Of a stretch of 51,064 bases of DNA, positions 8,256-18,004 are shown piece after piece (position 1 is the first letter of the stretch; the number at the start of each line of letters is the position of its first letter). The position numbers and the translations under genes were made by a program. The DNA lies in assembly GCA_026417755.1 (NCBI GenBank), contig JAOACQ010000110.1, forward strand, positions 1 through 51,064, read 5' to 3'. The DNA comes from Brevinematales bacterium. GTDB taxonomy: Bacteria; Spirochaetota; Brevinematia; Brevinematales; JAOACQ01. The notes below the pieces were generated by a model that searched no databases, was not told the origin of the DNA, and saw nothing but the letters and a program-made list of their open reading frames with translations.

Positions 8256-8447
8256 ATGTCACCTAAAATTTTTGATATTGAAGCTCTTGTTTCTGAAGTT
8301 GTCGAAGAGATAATGAGGTATAAGTGGCTTGAAAGCGAAAAAGCAGGTAAAGATATTGGCGAAAATGAAGCTGCATCAAGATGGATTTCTGAACATTACG
8401 ATTTATGGTTTAATGCTACTAAAGATAAATTTATAAAAGATATGTAA
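8256..8447 (+). CDS. Small acidic protein of unknown function
   Basis: A 63-residue, probably all-helical soluble protein with the notable segment KWLESEKAGKDIGENEAASRW followed by an aromatic HYDLWF patch. I do not recognise a named family. It looks genuine: it has its own promoter and an AGGAAGG site eight bases before the ATG at 8256. A GTG at 8247 would also work but sits too close to the site. The short spacing to the next gene suggests co-transcription with the AsmA-like gene. No membrane segment or signal is visible, so it is presumably cytosolic. Confidence 0.72.
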   Translation: MSPKIFDIEALVSEVVEEIMRYKWLESEKAGKDIGENEAASRWISEHYDLWFNATKDKFIKDM

Positions 8448-8487
8448 ACATTTCTCTTTCTCATCTTTCCTTTTGCAAGGATTATTT

Positions 8488-10386
8488 ATGAAAAAATTCT
8501 TTCTCGGTTTAGGTGTGTTTTTTTTAGTTCTTATAATTGGGCTCTCATTTTTGGTTTTTTATTTTATTAAAACTTTTGATGCAAAAAAATTTCTTGAAAT
8601 TACCTCAAAAGAAATTCAAAAAAACTATGGTTATTCTATAACCACTGGTAATGTTTTTTTTGATATAAAATCAGGTCTTTCATTAGAAAATCTAAAAATC
8701 ACAGAAAAATCCGAAAAAATTCTGACATCAGATAAATGTATTCTTTACTATGATCCAATTTTTCTATTAACAGAAAGAAAACTTAAAATTTCAAAAATAT
8801 ATTTTAATAAAGGCGAAATTTCATATGAAACTATAACAAATTTTTTAAATAAAACAAAAACGACAAATAGTTCAACGCTAGGGATTGAAATTTCATATCT
8901 TTCTTCTGCACATTCCATTTTAGTTTACAAGAACACGAAACTAACTATTAATGGTGATATAAACATAAAAGATAGTTTGAAATTCAAACTTAAGGCCAAA
9001 GAAAAAAATAGTTATCTTGAATTCAATGGAAACTTTAAAAACGGAAAAGTAGCAGCAAGAAACTTAAATCTTATAGATTGGATAGAAATAAACTTCCCAC
9101 TCTATATTGACTATTCCACTTTTTCTTTTAGAGAAGAAAATAAAAATTATTATCTTACATTCGACAATTTTAAGGGAAATTTTAAAGAAAACTTAATTAA
9201 AATAGATAACTCTTTTAACTTAAATATTCTTAACAACTTCAAAACATTTGAGTTTGAAAAGGTTGATTTAACTTACAATAATTCTCAATTTTCCATTAAA
9301 AATGCTATTTATATGAATAACGAAAATTTTAAAATAGAAGCAACAAAGAGTCGCTTTAATCTGAATGAGTTTTTCAAAAATATTAATGGTATAGCAGAGG
9401 GAAATTTTATAATCGAAAAAAAAGAAAAATATAATTTTACTGGCAATTTATCATTAAATGGATTGTCAATGCAATATCTTTCAAATTTCAATGGGCAAAT
9501 AGACATCAGTGAAAGTATAATGTCAATAAAGGGAGAGGGATTATATTCAGATATAAAATTCTCAATTGAAGCAACTTCTGATGATTGGTTAAATAAAAAA
9601 ATTTCAGGTAGTATTTATATTCCAGAGATAAAGGTTGAAAAAATCACTAACCTGAAATTCTCTTATTCAGACGGAGAAAATTTATTTAATGTAATTAATG
9701 CAAATATAAAAATTGACAATATTACATACAACAAAATATCAATCAACAACTTGAATACAAAAATGACAATTTTACCCAAAAAAATAAATATAGATAATTT
9801 TAATCTCATTGCTCTATCAGGTAAGATAACTGGAAGTGGCAAAATAGAAAATAATATTATGAACATTAATTTTAATTATGATAAAGCAAAATTAAATGAG
9901 TTTTCAGATATCATCTTCACAGATAATAAAAAAATCTATGGAACACTTTCTATGCAGGGAGAAATATCATTAAAACCTATAAACTTCTCAAGTATAGACG
10001 CCAATTTAAGAGGAAAAATCAGCTATGGAGAACTCGAAAATATTTTTATTCAAAATCAACTCAAAGATTTTCTGTATGATGTCCCGTTGGATCACGTTTA
10101 TTTTGACAACATTGATTTTGATATCGGTATAAAAAATTCAAGAATAAACTTTAATAACTTTGATTTTAAAAGTTCAAAGATAATTTCAAAAATAAACGGT
10201 TACTACAATATTTCTGATAATTCATTAAATCTGAAGATTTTTTTATCATTTTCTAAAGACTATTTGAAAGAGTTACCAAATGTTGCAAATCTTATAATTC
10301 AGGGTAAACAAAGAGAAAATTGGATTGATTTTAATATTAACATAGATGGAACCACCAAAAAGCCGAATTTTTATTTTATTCAATAA
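8488..10386 (+). CDS. AsmA-like membrane-anchored protein
   Basis: A 632-residue protein with one N-terminal membrane segment (about residues 3-30) and a long beta-rich, repetitive remainder typical of the AsmA/DUF748/TamB-like group. The start of the exported part (TFDAKKFLEITSKEIQKNYGYSITTGNV) matches the AsmA pattern, and the C-terminal region (NGYYNISDNSLNLKI, then a terminal predicted beta stretch) fits AsmA-C. Such proteins sit in the inner membrane, reach into the periplasm and are linked to lipid transport or outer-membrane assembly. The start is set by AAGGA six bases before the ATG at 8488; an upstream TTG at 8473 is less likely. Its last seven bases overlap the opposing radical SAM gene. 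Confidence 0.72.
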   Translation: MKKFFLGLGVFFLVLIIGLSFLVFYFIKTFDAKKFLEITSKEIQKNYGYSITTGNVFFDIKSGLSLENLKITEKSEKILTSDKCILYYDPIFLLTERKLKISKIYFNKGEISYETITNFLNKTKTTNSSTLGIEISYLSSAHSILVYKNTKLTINGDINIKDSLKFKLKAKEKNSYLEFNGNFKNGKVAARNLNLIDWIEINFPLYIDYSTFSFREENKNYYLTFDNFKGNFKENLIKIDNSFNLNILNNFKTFEFEKVDLTYNNSQFSIKNAIYMNNENFKIEATKSRFNLNEFFKNINGIAEGNFIIEKKEKYNFTGNLSLNGLSMQYLSNFNGQIDISESIMSIKGEGLYSDIKFSIEATSDDWLNKKISGSIYIPEIKVEKITNLKFSYSDGENLFNVINANIKIDNITYNKISINNLNTKMTILPKKINIDNFNLIALSGKITGSGKIENNIMNINFNYDKAKLNEFSDIIFTDNKKIYGTLSMQGEISLKPINFSSIDANLRGKISYGELENIFIQNQLKDFLYDVPLDHVYFDNIDFDIGIKNSRINFNNFDFKSSKIISKINGYYNISDNSLNLKIFLSFSKDYLKELPNVANLIIQGKQRENWIDFNINIDGTTKKPNFYFIQ

Positions 10387-11189
10387 TAACTATCATACTG
10401 AGTTATAAAAAATTTCAATTCATAATTATACAATTTATTAATTTCTTCTATTTCCATTTTCTTTTTTTCCCAGTATGAAACATATCTATGTTTATCCATT
10501 AAAATATCCAAAATATCCTGTCTATCTTCCAGTTTTCTTTTTATCAACGAAAAATTTCCCATTTTAGGATGATACGCCTCAATGTAGACCTTTGAAACCT
10601 TTCCCTGCAAAATTTCAAAAATCTCATTAATATCTGTAAGTTCAGGAAAGAAAGGCCCTATATATGCTATTACGTTCAACTTATTTTTAAACAACTTATT
10701 TATCGCTTCTATTCTTTCTTCCATCGGAAAACTTCGCTTTTCAAAAAGTTTTCTTATAATTTCAGAATTAACTGTTATATATATTAAATTTCTATTGGAA
10801 TAATCAATATCTTGTATATAATCCGCCACAAAAGGTTGTTTGGTAAGTAAAACAAATGGCACGTTATATTTTTTCAAAAGCCTGATGGAAGAAATAATAA
10901 GATTGAATTTGTCCTCCAAAATTTGAAAAACCTCAGTAGTAGAACCAATTAATACTCTATCAATATCTTTAATGCTCATTAATTCTTTTTCTAGAAGTTC
11001 AACAAACTTCTCTTTAACAAAAACAAACTCCCCCCATTCCTTCTTTGTTTTTTGAATACCTTTATTGTATTGAACATAACAATAGTCACAACCTACCAGA
11101 CAACCTTTATAAGGATTCAACACATAGTTACCCAAAGGAATGCCGGTTTTAGCTAATGCTTTATCAACCTTCTGAAGTAGTATTTCCAT
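10380..11189 (-). CDS. SplB-like radical SAM protein
   Basis: A 269-residue radical SAM enzyme with the cluster motif CLVGCDYCY (Cys30, Cys34, Cys37). The NPYKGC...CDYCY context matches the group that includes spore photoproduct lyase and the Rv2578c-like radical SAM proteins. It should bind a [4Fe-4S] cluster and cleave S-adenosylmethionine, but the substrate is unknown. An LIGSTTEVFQ segment and an LLTKQPF segment follow, as in that group. DNA-lesion repair is one possibility, but this organism shows no sporulation genes here. The tonB-like gene ends just upstream (3-base gap), so the two are co-transcribed with the methyltransferase. Confidence 0.8.
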   Translation of the reverse strand: MEILLQKVDKALAKTGIPLGNYVLNPYKGCLVGCDYCYVQYNKGIQKTKKEWGEFVFVKEKFVELLEKELMSIKDIDRVLIGSTTEVFQILEDKFNLIISSIRLLKKYNVPFVLLTKQPFVADYIQDIDYSNRNLIYITVNSEIIRKLFEKRSFPMEERIEAINKLFKNKLNVIAYIGPFFPELTDINEIFEILQGKVSKVYIEAYHPKMGNFSLIKRKLEDRQDILDILMDKHRYVSYWEKKKMEIEEINKLYNYELKFFITQYDSYY

Positions 11190-11192
11190 TTT

Positions 11193-11945
11193 CTACCTTG
11201 CAATATAAATAAATTTAAAATTAATAGAAATAGGAGCTTCTCTTCTCAACCCCTCTGGCAACGGACCAAAATTTTTTGAATAAATAACTGCATTAAGACA
11301 GGACTGATCAAGAATACTATAACCATAAGATTTTGATACTCTTGGATTTATAACATTTCCATTCTGATCAATATTAAAATGAATAATCACTTCTCCGGTT
11401 TTAATAATGCCCTGATAATATTGAAATACAGGGAAAAAAGTCTTCCAGTTTTCTCCTATTTTTTTCTGCATTTCAAGAAAATATGAGGCATATTCATATT
11501 GAATTGTGCCTAAAGATATGTTACCTTCACTATCCATTTCAATAATGGGTTTATCATCCGGATCAAAAAGTGTTGGAATTCTCTCTCCTTCAAAAGAAAA
11601 TTCTTTTTTCTCCTCTTTCTTTGTCTCTATTTCACCTTCTTTATCGGAAGATTCTTCTTTTTGAGTTTCTTTAGTTTCTCCAGTATCAAACATATTGTAA
11701 CGATTATCTCCCTTTATTGGGGAAGAATTTATATTTTGTTTATCAGATAGTAAAGCCTTATCTGGAACTATTTTTGAATAAGTAAAAGTTTCTACAAAAA
11801 TATTTTCTATAAGAGGTTTTTTAAAATTTTTTATGTTGAAAATTTTCTTCACCACCTCAAGTTGTTGAACACCTAAAAAAGTAAACACAAGATAGCAATG
11901 TATAACAAAAGACAGATAAATATAAAAATAAATATTTTTCTTCAT
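11193..11945 (-). CDS. TonB C-terminal domain protein
   Basis: A 250-residue protein with one N-terminal membrane segment (about residues 5-22), a linker rich in Glu, Lys and Thr (about 90-125) and a TonB-type C-terminal domain (EVIIHFNIDQNGNVINPRVSKS...LDQSCLNAVIYS...). TonB proteins transmit inner-membrane energy to outer-membrane transporters. ExbB/ExbD are not in the window, and the Pro-rich spacer of classical TonB is replaced by a charged one, so it could instead be a TolA/TonB-like structural protein. The ATG at 11945 is one base after the methyltransferase stop and was preferred to an upstream start inside that gene. Confidence 0.78.
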   Translation of the reverse strand: MKKNIYFYIYLSFVIHCYLVFTFLGVQQLEVVKKIFNIKNFKKPLIENIFVETFTYSKIVPDKALLSDKQNINSSPIKGDNRYNMFDTGETKETQKEESSDKEGEIETKKEEKKEFSFEGERIPTLFDPDDKPIIEMDSEGNISLGTIQYEYASYFLEMQKKIGENWKTFFPVFQYYQGIIKTGEVIIHFNIDQNGNVINPRVSKSYGYSILDQSCLNAVIYSKNFGPLPEGLRREAPISINFKFIYIAR

Positions 11946-11946
11946 A

Positions 11947-12822
11947 CTATTTTCTCGCAATAACAACCATAGAACTCGTAAAAAATAGTCCACCTATCCT
12001 CAATTTGCTCATAAAATGATAAAAACTAATTCTTATCCATTTTAGATAATCTTTAAATGAACTAAAATCTCCTCTTGATTTTAAAAGTTTGGGAAGCAAC
12101 CCAAATTCAACACCCCCATATATTTTTACCCACTTAAAACCAACATCTTTTAAGATTTTCTTAAGATTCTTATGAGTAAAATAAGACAAATGCCCTGGAA
12201 GGTAATAATGATAATTCTTACCAAAAATTTTGGCCTGAAGTCCAGCCATATTGGCTGTCTGAATCAGAATAATTCCTCCTTCCAACAAAGAATTATAAAG
12301 TTTAACTAAAGCAATCTTTGGGTCAAAAATATGTTCTACAACCTCCACCATGGTAATTACACTAAAAAAATTATCTGGTAAATCTATATCCTCAACACTA
12401 CCTATAAATATCTTATCACTACCAAATCGTTTTTTTGCATACCCACCTGAATAATCTGATACTTCAATACCATATGGATTAAAACCATTCTCTTTTGCCA
12501 CCTGTAAAAGGCCCCCAAAAGAACATCCCACATCAAGGAAATTTTTGTCTAAAACTTTCGTTTTTTCAAGATTTTTAAGTATTTTTACCCTTTTTTCCCA
12601 AACATACCTCGAAAAATTCTCTTTTTTTCTCTCATCCAGATAAGAATATTCCTGTTTATTTGAATAATAATCTTCTGTATAAAATTTATAAGCTAGATTT
12701 TTCTCAACTTCCTGAAACATAAAACCACAATTTTCACATTCAAATATTTTAATTGGCTGGTTGAAATTATTTATAACATATTTTTCATTTATCTCTTCTG
12801 AACAACATAGCCTGCAATTCAT
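11947..12822 (-). CDS. Zinc-ribbon class I SAM methyltransferase
   Basis: About 291 residues. The N-terminus carries a four-cysteine zinc ribbon (CRLCC...CENCGF), followed by an SAM-binding fold with FLDVGCSFGGLLQVA (motif I), YGIEVSDYS, and VITMVEVVEHIFDP. This Methyltransf-type arrangement, with a Zn ribbon in front, is common in enzymes modifying sugars, lipids or secondary metabolites, often near surface-polysaccharide genes. The substrate cannot be told. I chose the ATG at 12822 so that the ribbon starts at MNCRLCC; an ATG four codons upstream is possible, and both have weak ribosome sites. A TTGACT/TAATTT promoter may lie at 12866-12838. Confidence 0.8.
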   Translation of the reverse strand: MNCRLCCSEEINEKYVINNFNQPIKIFECENCGFMFQEVEKNLAYKFYTEDYYSNKQEYSYLDERKKENFSRYVWEKRVKILKNLEKTKVLDKNFLDVGCSFGGLLQVAKENGFNPYGIEVSDYSGGYAKKRFGSDKIFIGSVEDIDLPDNFFSVITMVEVVEHIFDPKIALVKLYNSLLEGGIILIQTANMAGLQAKIFGKNYHYYLPGHLSYFTHKNLKKILKDVGFKWVKIYGGVEFGLLPKLLKSRGDFSSFKDYLKWIRISFYHFMSKLRIGGLFFTSSMVVIARK

Positions 12823-12872
12823 AAAATATCCCATATTAAATTAACTTGAGTTAACCAAAAAGTCAATTTTTT

Positions 12873-12901
12873 TTGACAAAAAAGAGTGCTAAAACTATAA
12901 T
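12873..12901 (+). promoter_or_regulatory. Consensus promoter of the GH57-like gene
   Basis: TTGACA (12873-12878), a 17-base spacer and TATAAT (12896-12901), a perfect vegetative consensus. The leader to the ATG at 12992 would be about 80 bases. Confidence 0.8.
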
Positions 12902-12991
12902 ATTCAAGATATTCAATCTTATTTACTTCAAAAAGATAACTAAAAAAAGGTATAATTATTATAGAGAAGAAAATTAATTATGGGGGAAAAA

Positions 12992-15703
12992 ATGAGAAAA
13001 ATTGTATGTATTTTAGTTATGTTTCCAATGATATTGTTTTCTCAATCTGCAAAATCAAAAGCTGGAGATTTAATTATCAACAAACTGAAAAACGGAAATA
13101 TTGAACTCGAAAATAACTATATCAGGTTTGTAGTAAGTCCAAAAGATAGTGGTAAGATTGTAGCTTTAGCTAACAAAAAGAGCTTAGAAGAATTAATGAA
13201 ATATGAAAATACAATAAATTCTGGAATTGGGGAAGATATTTTTGATATTATCTATCCTGGTAACGAAATGAAGCCATATGGAATAAAATCTGCTGGTTTT
13301 GGAAAAAATGAAGAAAATATATATGTAGAATTAACCTCTCCATTAAGAGAAATCTTAAATAAAGATATTCTCTTAAGAAAGAAATATACTTTAGACAGAA
13401 AATCACCTACCATTTTTATGGAAGTTGAGTTAATCAATAACTCATCAAAATCCGTAAAAATAAAATATGGAATGAAAAACTGGCTTTCTTTCGGTGAAAC
13501 TGGAAGAAAATTGATAATAGCAAACGAAAATGAAATTGAAGAAATTCCTTTTATGCCTTTTTCAGGTGAACACGGCGGCATATTCTCCCATGATGGATTT
13601 ATGGCTATCAGTTCAAAAGATATAAAATCCTCTGTATTATTAACTTATGATAAAGAAAATATTCTCTATATAGATAGTTTTCATAAAAAAGATAGCCAGA
13701 GTCTTGAAATTTACACAAAAGAAATTGAGTTGGAACCTAAAAAATCTTTTTTACTCAAAAGCGATTTGGTAGTACTTGAAGATATAAATAATATTAATGC
13801 TGCTAATGTTAACATAAATGTTATATCTACATTAACTCCAGAAATCAAAAGTGGCAAAATCTTTATAACAGGAAGTTTATTTAAATACGGCAAAGAAACT
13901 CTTGATAACCTTAAACTTAAAATTTCTTTGTTAGATGAAAATGATAAAGAAATTAGCACAATTGCAAACGAAAATATTGCTACTCTGTCTTGGGAAACTC
14001 CATACAATGTCAATTTATCCTCTGATATAACAAAAATAAAATCCCCAAGAATAAAACTTTTTTATCAACTTATTGATTCAAATGATATGCCAATTTTTTC
14101 TGTAGTGAGAAAGGTTGAAATTACAAAACAAAAACCATCTTCACCAATCGACAAAAATTTGACTGTTAATATAGTTTTCAATTTTAATACTGAATTTTAT
14201 CTTGATAACATCAAAAACAGCAATATAATTGAAAATACAACCCAGAGTTATTCCAACGTCCTAAACTTCATAGAAAAAAAGTCAAAAATCAGGTTTGATA
14301 TTGCTATAAATGGAATCACAATCTACAATTTTATAAAAAATAACCCAAATCTTATTGACAGATTGAGCACAGTAATAAATAAAAAAAATGTAAATTTACT
14401 TGCTTCTGGTTTCAGTGATCCACTTTTCCCTATGATTTCAAAAAAAGATATAGAAGTCCAGATAGCATATGATAAAAACCTTAAAAATTCTGTTTTTGGA
14501 GTAAAACCAGAGGGTATTTTCTTCCCTGAATTAGCTTTTGATAATACTTCTCTGGAACCAATAGTAAAAAATGAAATAACATATTGTTATCTAAGCGATG
14601 TATCTGTTCTTAAAGGATACAAAAACTTTCCGGACATGAACTACTACGCCCCATCAAGAATGATGAGTACAGGTTTTGGAATGAATGCGCTTATTGTAGA
14701 TTCAAAGGCAAAGTCTATTATTGAAAGAAAATCTGACAAGGCAATAAATGATCTGTTAAATTATATTATTGAAATTCAAAATAAAAATAAGGATGGAAAA
14801 AACCATCTTGTTCTATTGATCGATGCAGAAAAATGGAGTGATATTACTTTTCTTGAAAAATTATTTACCGCTCTTGAAGAAATCAAATGGATTAAATTTT
14901 CTTCAAGCGATGATATTTTCAAAGCCTTCATCCCAACACAAATAATTTTAGGAGAAAAGGTAAGTGGAAGTATATTCTTTGATCCTGAAACCAAAGAAAC
15001 ATCTTTTTATCCTTGGTATGAACCTGTAAACAGAAAATCAAAATTAATGCAACAAATTATAGAAACTGGCGATATACTTACAAGAAATCTTGAAAAAATA
15101 AATATTGCAAAAGAGAATTATAAAGAAAAAGATTTCTCATTTGCTGAAAATCTCTATAACAATGCAAATGAGAGTTTTATTTTCTCAGTAAACGCAAATT
15201 ATTTCAAAGGAAACAATGAAGAAAATATAAAAATTTCAGAAAATTTAATTGATAAATCAAGAAAAACTGTTGCAGGTATTTATGATATCCTAATAGGAAC
15301 CATAAAAAATCAAAAACTTAAAATACCAAACTGGAAAGAAAATGCAACTTTGATGAATGAAGATGAAAGAATTCTTGCATTTAATAAATTAAAAACTAAA
15401 ATTATCCCTATTACAGATAGAAAAATAAACCCTGATAAAGTAACTTCTTTTTCGATTATAACAGTCGATTTCAAACTGCCAGAAAATGTTAAAGATATTG
15501 ATTATAACAATATATACTTAATTTTCAATATAAACGGTTCAGAAGAGTATTATAAGATCAAAGCAGATCTATCGTTAAATGGTAGAATAAAAGCCACTCT
15601 TGGCAATACAAAATCTGGTGATGAATTGGCTTGCTATATTTATTTCAAAGATAAAAAGAATAATACTTATATTTCAGACAAATTCAATATTATAACAGAG
15701 TGA
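12992..15703 (+). CDS. Secreted GH57-like multidomain protein, degenerate motifs
   Basis: A 903-residue exported protein. It has a signal peptide (cleavage near FSQSA), a beta-sandwich region (about residues 30-265) resembling carbohydrate-binding or YidC-periplasmic folds, an Ig-like stretch (about 270-380) and a GH57-like barrel (about 385-660). In the barrel the GIFFPELAFD segment (Glu near 510) matches the GH57 nucleophile motif, and LLIDAEKW (near 609) resembles the DGE motif. The first motif, normally HxHQP, reads NFNTEF, and the second reads GFSDPLFP where a His is expected. It may be a non-catalytic glucan binder or an altered amylase/transferase. The start was set by a GGGGGA site before the ATG at 12992; an ATG at 12980 is in frame. 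It has its own perfect promoter. Confidence 0.72.
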   Translation: MRKIVCILVMFPMILFSQSAKSKAGDLIINKLKNGNIELENNYIRFVVSPKDSGKIVALANKKSLEELMKYENTINSGIGEDIFDIIYPGNEMKPYGIKSAGFGKNEENIYVELTSPLREILNKDILLRKKYTLDRKSPTIFMEVELINNSSKSVKIKYGMKNWLSFGETGRKLIIANENEIEEIPFMPFSGEHGGIFSHDGFMAISSKDIKSSVLLTYDKENILYIDSFHKKDSQSLEIYTKEIELEPKKSFLLKSDLVVLEDINNINAANVNINVISTLTPEIKSGKIFITGSLFKYGKETLDNLKLKISLLDENDKEISTIANENIATLSWETPYNVNLSSDITKIKSPRIKLFYQLIDSNDMPIFSVVRKVEITKQKPSSPIDKNLTVNIVFNFNTEFYLDNIKNSNIIENTTQSYSNVLNFIEKKSKIRFDIAINGITIYNFIKNNPNLIDRLSTVINKKNVNLLASGFSDPLFPMISKKDIEVQIAYDKNLKNSVFGVKPEGIFFPELAFDNTSLEPIVKNEITYCYLSDVSVLKGYKNFPDMNYYAPSRMMSTGFGMNALIVDSKAKSIIERKSDKAINDLLNYIIEIQNKNKDGKNHLVLLIDAEKWSDITFLEKLFTALEEIKWIKFSSSDDIFKAFIPTQIILGEKVSGSIFFDPETKETSFYPWYEPVNRKSKLMQQIIETGDILTRNLEKINIAKENYKEKDFSFAENLYNNANESFIFSVNANYFKGNNEENIKISENLIDKSRKTVAGIYDILIGTIKNQKLKIPNWKENATLMNEDERILAFNKLKTKIIPITDRKINPDKVTSFSIITVDFKLPENVKDIDYNNIYLIFNINGSEEYYKIKADLSLNGRIKATLGNTKSGDELACYIYFKDKKNNTYISDKFNIITE

Positions 15704-15721
15704 GGATTAATCCTCACTCTG
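15696..15721. terminator. Palindrome spanning two convergent stop codons
   Basis: A perfect 26-base palindrome (CAGAGTGAGGATT and its complement) contains the stop codon of the GH57-like gene (15701-15703) and that of the ntrC-type gene (15707-15709). The stops are three bases apart. As RNA from either strand it forms an 11-bp hairpin with a TTAA loop. There is no T-run on either side, so it may protect 3' ends or terminate weakly in both directions. Confidence 0.65.
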
Positions 15722-17083
15722 ATTCTTATAACCATATTCTTCAAGTTTCCTTAAAAGAGTTTTCCTACCAATATTAAGGATTTTTGCAGCTTTTGATTTA
15801 TTCCAATTAGTATAATTCAAAGTAGAAAGTATAGCCTCTTTTTCAATCTCATCAAGTGTAGCACCAATCTGAATTTTAAACTCACTTCTTTCTGTTAATG
15901 CTCCACCTTCCATCTTAAGATATTTTGGCAAAATATCTTCCGTAATAAATTTTTTATTACACAAAATCACAAGATTTTCTATCAAATTTTGAAGCTCCCT
16001 CACATTACCAGGCCATCTATAATTCTGTAAAATAATTAAAGCATCCCCCTTAATACCCTGTATGTTTTTCCCATGCTTTTTATTATAAAATTTTAAAAAA
16101 TAATCTATAAGAAGTGGAATATCTTCCTTTCTCTCTCTCAGAGGAGGAATATGAATGTTAATTATATTAAGCCTATAATACAAATCTTCTCTGAATTTAC
16201 CCTCTTCTACTAATTGCTTTAAATCTCTATTTGTTGCAGTTATAACCCTAATATCAACCTTTATTGTTTCTTCACCACCTACTCTCTCAAATTCATGCTC
16301 CTGTAATACTCTAAGGAGCTTAACCTGAACACTTTGAGAAATTTCTCCGATCTCATCAAGAAATATTGTGCCACTATCAGCAAGTTCAAACCTGCCCCTT
16401 TTCCTTGATATTGCTCCGGTAAATGCTCCTTTCTCATGCCCAAAAAGCTCACTTTCAAGTAAAGTTTCTGGCAAAGCTGCACAATGAACTTTAACAATTG
16501 GGTTTTTTGCCCTTCTACTATTAAGATGAATTGCGTTTGCAATTACTTCCTTACCGGTACCACTTTCACCACTAATCAAAACAGTAGCATCTGTTGGAGC
16601 AACCTGTTTAACCATCTTTAATACTTCCTGAAAAGCCTTTGAATTACCAATTATATTGTCAAAATTATACTTTTCGTCCACCAAAGATTCCAAAACTTTC
16701 TCTCTATCTTTTCTTTTTCTCTCTTCAATAGCCCTGTTAACTATCAAAGCAAGTTTTTCAATATTTACGGGCTTGGTTAAAAAATCATAAGCTCCTCGCT
16801 TCATTGCTTCAACAGCTTCATCCACCCCACCATGTCCCGTCAAAATTATCACGGGTGTATCACAACTTACTCCCTGCACTTTTTTAAGAAAATCCATTCC
16901 AGAAATATGTGGTATTTTTAAATCAAGAATAACAGCGTCCGGGCAGAAAAGTTTTAATTTTTCAAGCCCATCTTTTCCATCTTCAGAAGTTACTACCTCA
17001 AAATTTTCAAGTTTTAAAGCCGTTTTAAGCCCTTCCCTGATATTTTTTTCATCATCAACTACTAAAACAAGAGGTTTCGCCAT
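15707..17083 (-). CDS. NtrC-family sigma-54 response regulator
   Basis: A 458-residue regulator in three parts. A receiver domain (about 4-120) has the acidic pair D10/D11, phospho-acceptor D54 and a conserved Lys in TKPV. An AAA+ domain (about 145-385) has GESGTGKE, the sigma-54 contact loop GAFTGA and [11 protein letters not shown] Fis-type helix-turn-helix forms the C-terminus ([18 protein letters not shown]). It should hydrolyse ATP to open sigma-54 promoters after phosphorylation by a histidine kinase, which is not in the window. The start at 17083 has a GGGAG site and places the receiver normally; the longer reading from 17134 is rejected. Targets are unknown. Confidence 0.95.
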   Translation of the reverse strand: MAKPLVLVVDDEKNIREGLKTALKLENFEVVTSEDGKDGLEKLKLFCPDAVILDLKIPHISGMDFLKKVQGVSCDTPVIILTGHGGVDEAVEAMKRGAYDFLTKPVNIEKLALIVNRAIEERKRKDREKVLESLVDEKYNFDNIIGNSKAFQEVLKMVKQVAPTDATVLISGESGTGKEVIANAIHLNSRRAKNPIVKVHCAALPETLLESELFGHEKGAFTGAISRKRGRFELADSGTIFLDEIGEISQSVQVKLLRVLQEHEFERVGGEETIKVDIRVITATNRDLKQLVEEGKFREDLYYRLNIINIHIPPLRERKEDIPLLIDYFLKFYNKKHGKNIQGIKGDALIILQNYRWPGNVRELQNLIENLVILCNKKFITEDILPKYLKMEGGALTERSEFKIQIGATLDEIEKEAILSTLNYTNWNKSKAAKILNIGRKTLLRKLEEYGYKNQSED

Positions 17084-17274
17084 ATTACTCCCTGTTAAAC
17101 TATATAAAAATATAACTGTATCAAGAATACACAATCCAATATATTATGAAAGAAAAAAAAATATTTTTCAAGAATGAAAAAAGTTTAATAAAATACAAAT
17201 TCTTGATTATGAATTGAATAAAAAATGTTAATAAAATAAATATTAACTTTTTATAAAAATAAAATTTTTAAAAT

Positions 17275-17303
17275 TTGATTTTTTACTTTTAATCAATTAA
17301 AAT
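17275..17303 (+). promoter_or_regulatory. Promoter of the DUF3592-like gene
   Basis: TTGATT (17275-17280), a 17-base spacer and TAAAAT (17298-17303). Only seven bases separate the -10 box from the ATG at 17311, so the transcript should start at or next to the start codon. No ribosome site is visible. Confidence 0.55.
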
Positions 17304-17310
17304 ATAACTT

Positions 17311-17811
17311 ATGAAAATCATAGGAGCATTTTTAATCATTATTTCCCTATTTTTCTCTTCTTTGATTTATCAAAGTTATAAAATAGAAAAATTTAAAAAG
17401 GTTGGAGTTATTTCAAAAGCGAGAATTTATAAAAAATATAAAATTGAAAAAACAAAAAAATGGGGTAACCCAGCCATAAAGCAATCAGGACGCTATTCCT
17501 ATATTAAAAAAAGTGATTATTATTTTGACATAGCACTATTCATATATGAAAAAAAAGAAGGGACAAAAGATAACTTCTTAAAACTTCCAAAATTAAAAGA
17601 ATCCGTATTTGCATCCATACCGGTTGATAAATCTACTTACGATAGTTTAAATATAGGTAATGAAATAGAAGTAGTCTACTTAAAAACACAACCAGAAAAC
17701 GTAATATCAAAAAAAATGCTTGAATCTTTAATTTATATAAACCCTTTAATTGGAATATTAATCTTAATATTTTTATTCATAAGTGGAACCTTTTTATTAA
17801 TTAAAAAATAA
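17311..17811 (+). CDS. Small two-pass membrane protein, DUF3592-like
   Basis: A 166-residue protein with a membrane segment at each end (about residues 3-22 and 142-163) and a soluble middle. The middle ends in IEVVYLKTQPENVIS, which resembles the VxYxPxxP signature of DUF3592 proteins. Function is unknown. It stands alone, with AT-rich sequence on both sides and a tRNA following. The likely promoter puts the transcription start next to the ATG, and no Shine-Dalgarno sequence is present, so translation may be leaderless. Confidence 0.68.
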   Translation: MKIIGAFLIIISLFFSSLIYQSYKIEKFKKVGVISKARIYKKYKIEKTKKWGNPAIKQSGRYSYIKKSDYYFDIALFIYEKKEGTKDNFLKLPKLKESVFASIPVDKSTYDSLNIGNEIEVVYLKTQPENVISKKMLESLIYINPLIGILILIFLFISGTFLLIKK

Positions 17812-17886
17812 AATTTTAACTCAAAAAATTAAATCAAAAACTTTTATTAAAAAAATCCCTAAAAATTTGGACTTCAACTCAAATTC

Positions 17887-17915
17887 TTGCCTTCTTGAAA
17901 AAAATATTTTATAAT
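17887..17915 (+). promoter_or_regulatory. tRNA-Ala promoter
   Basis: TTGCCT (17887-17892), a 17-base spacer and TATAAT (17910-17915), ending 11 bases before the tRNA. Confidence 0.65.
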
Positions 17916-17926
17916 AATTTATATAC

Positions 17927-17999
17927 GGGGATGTAGCTCAGTTGGGAGAGCACTACAATGGCATTGTAGGGGTCGTGGGTTCAAGTCCCATCATCTCCA
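17927..17999 (+). tRNA. tRNA-Ala (anticodon GGC)
   Basis: A 73-base cloverleaf: acceptor GGGGATG with CATCTCC, D-arm GCTC/GAGC, anticodon stem CTACA/TGTAG with loop ATGGCAT, variable GGGTC, and T-arm GTGGG-TTCAAGT-CCCAT. The acceptor contains the G3:U70 pair that marks alanine tRNAs, and the discriminator is A. CCA is not encoded. Confidence 0.95.
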
Positions 18000-18004
18000 T
18001 ATTT

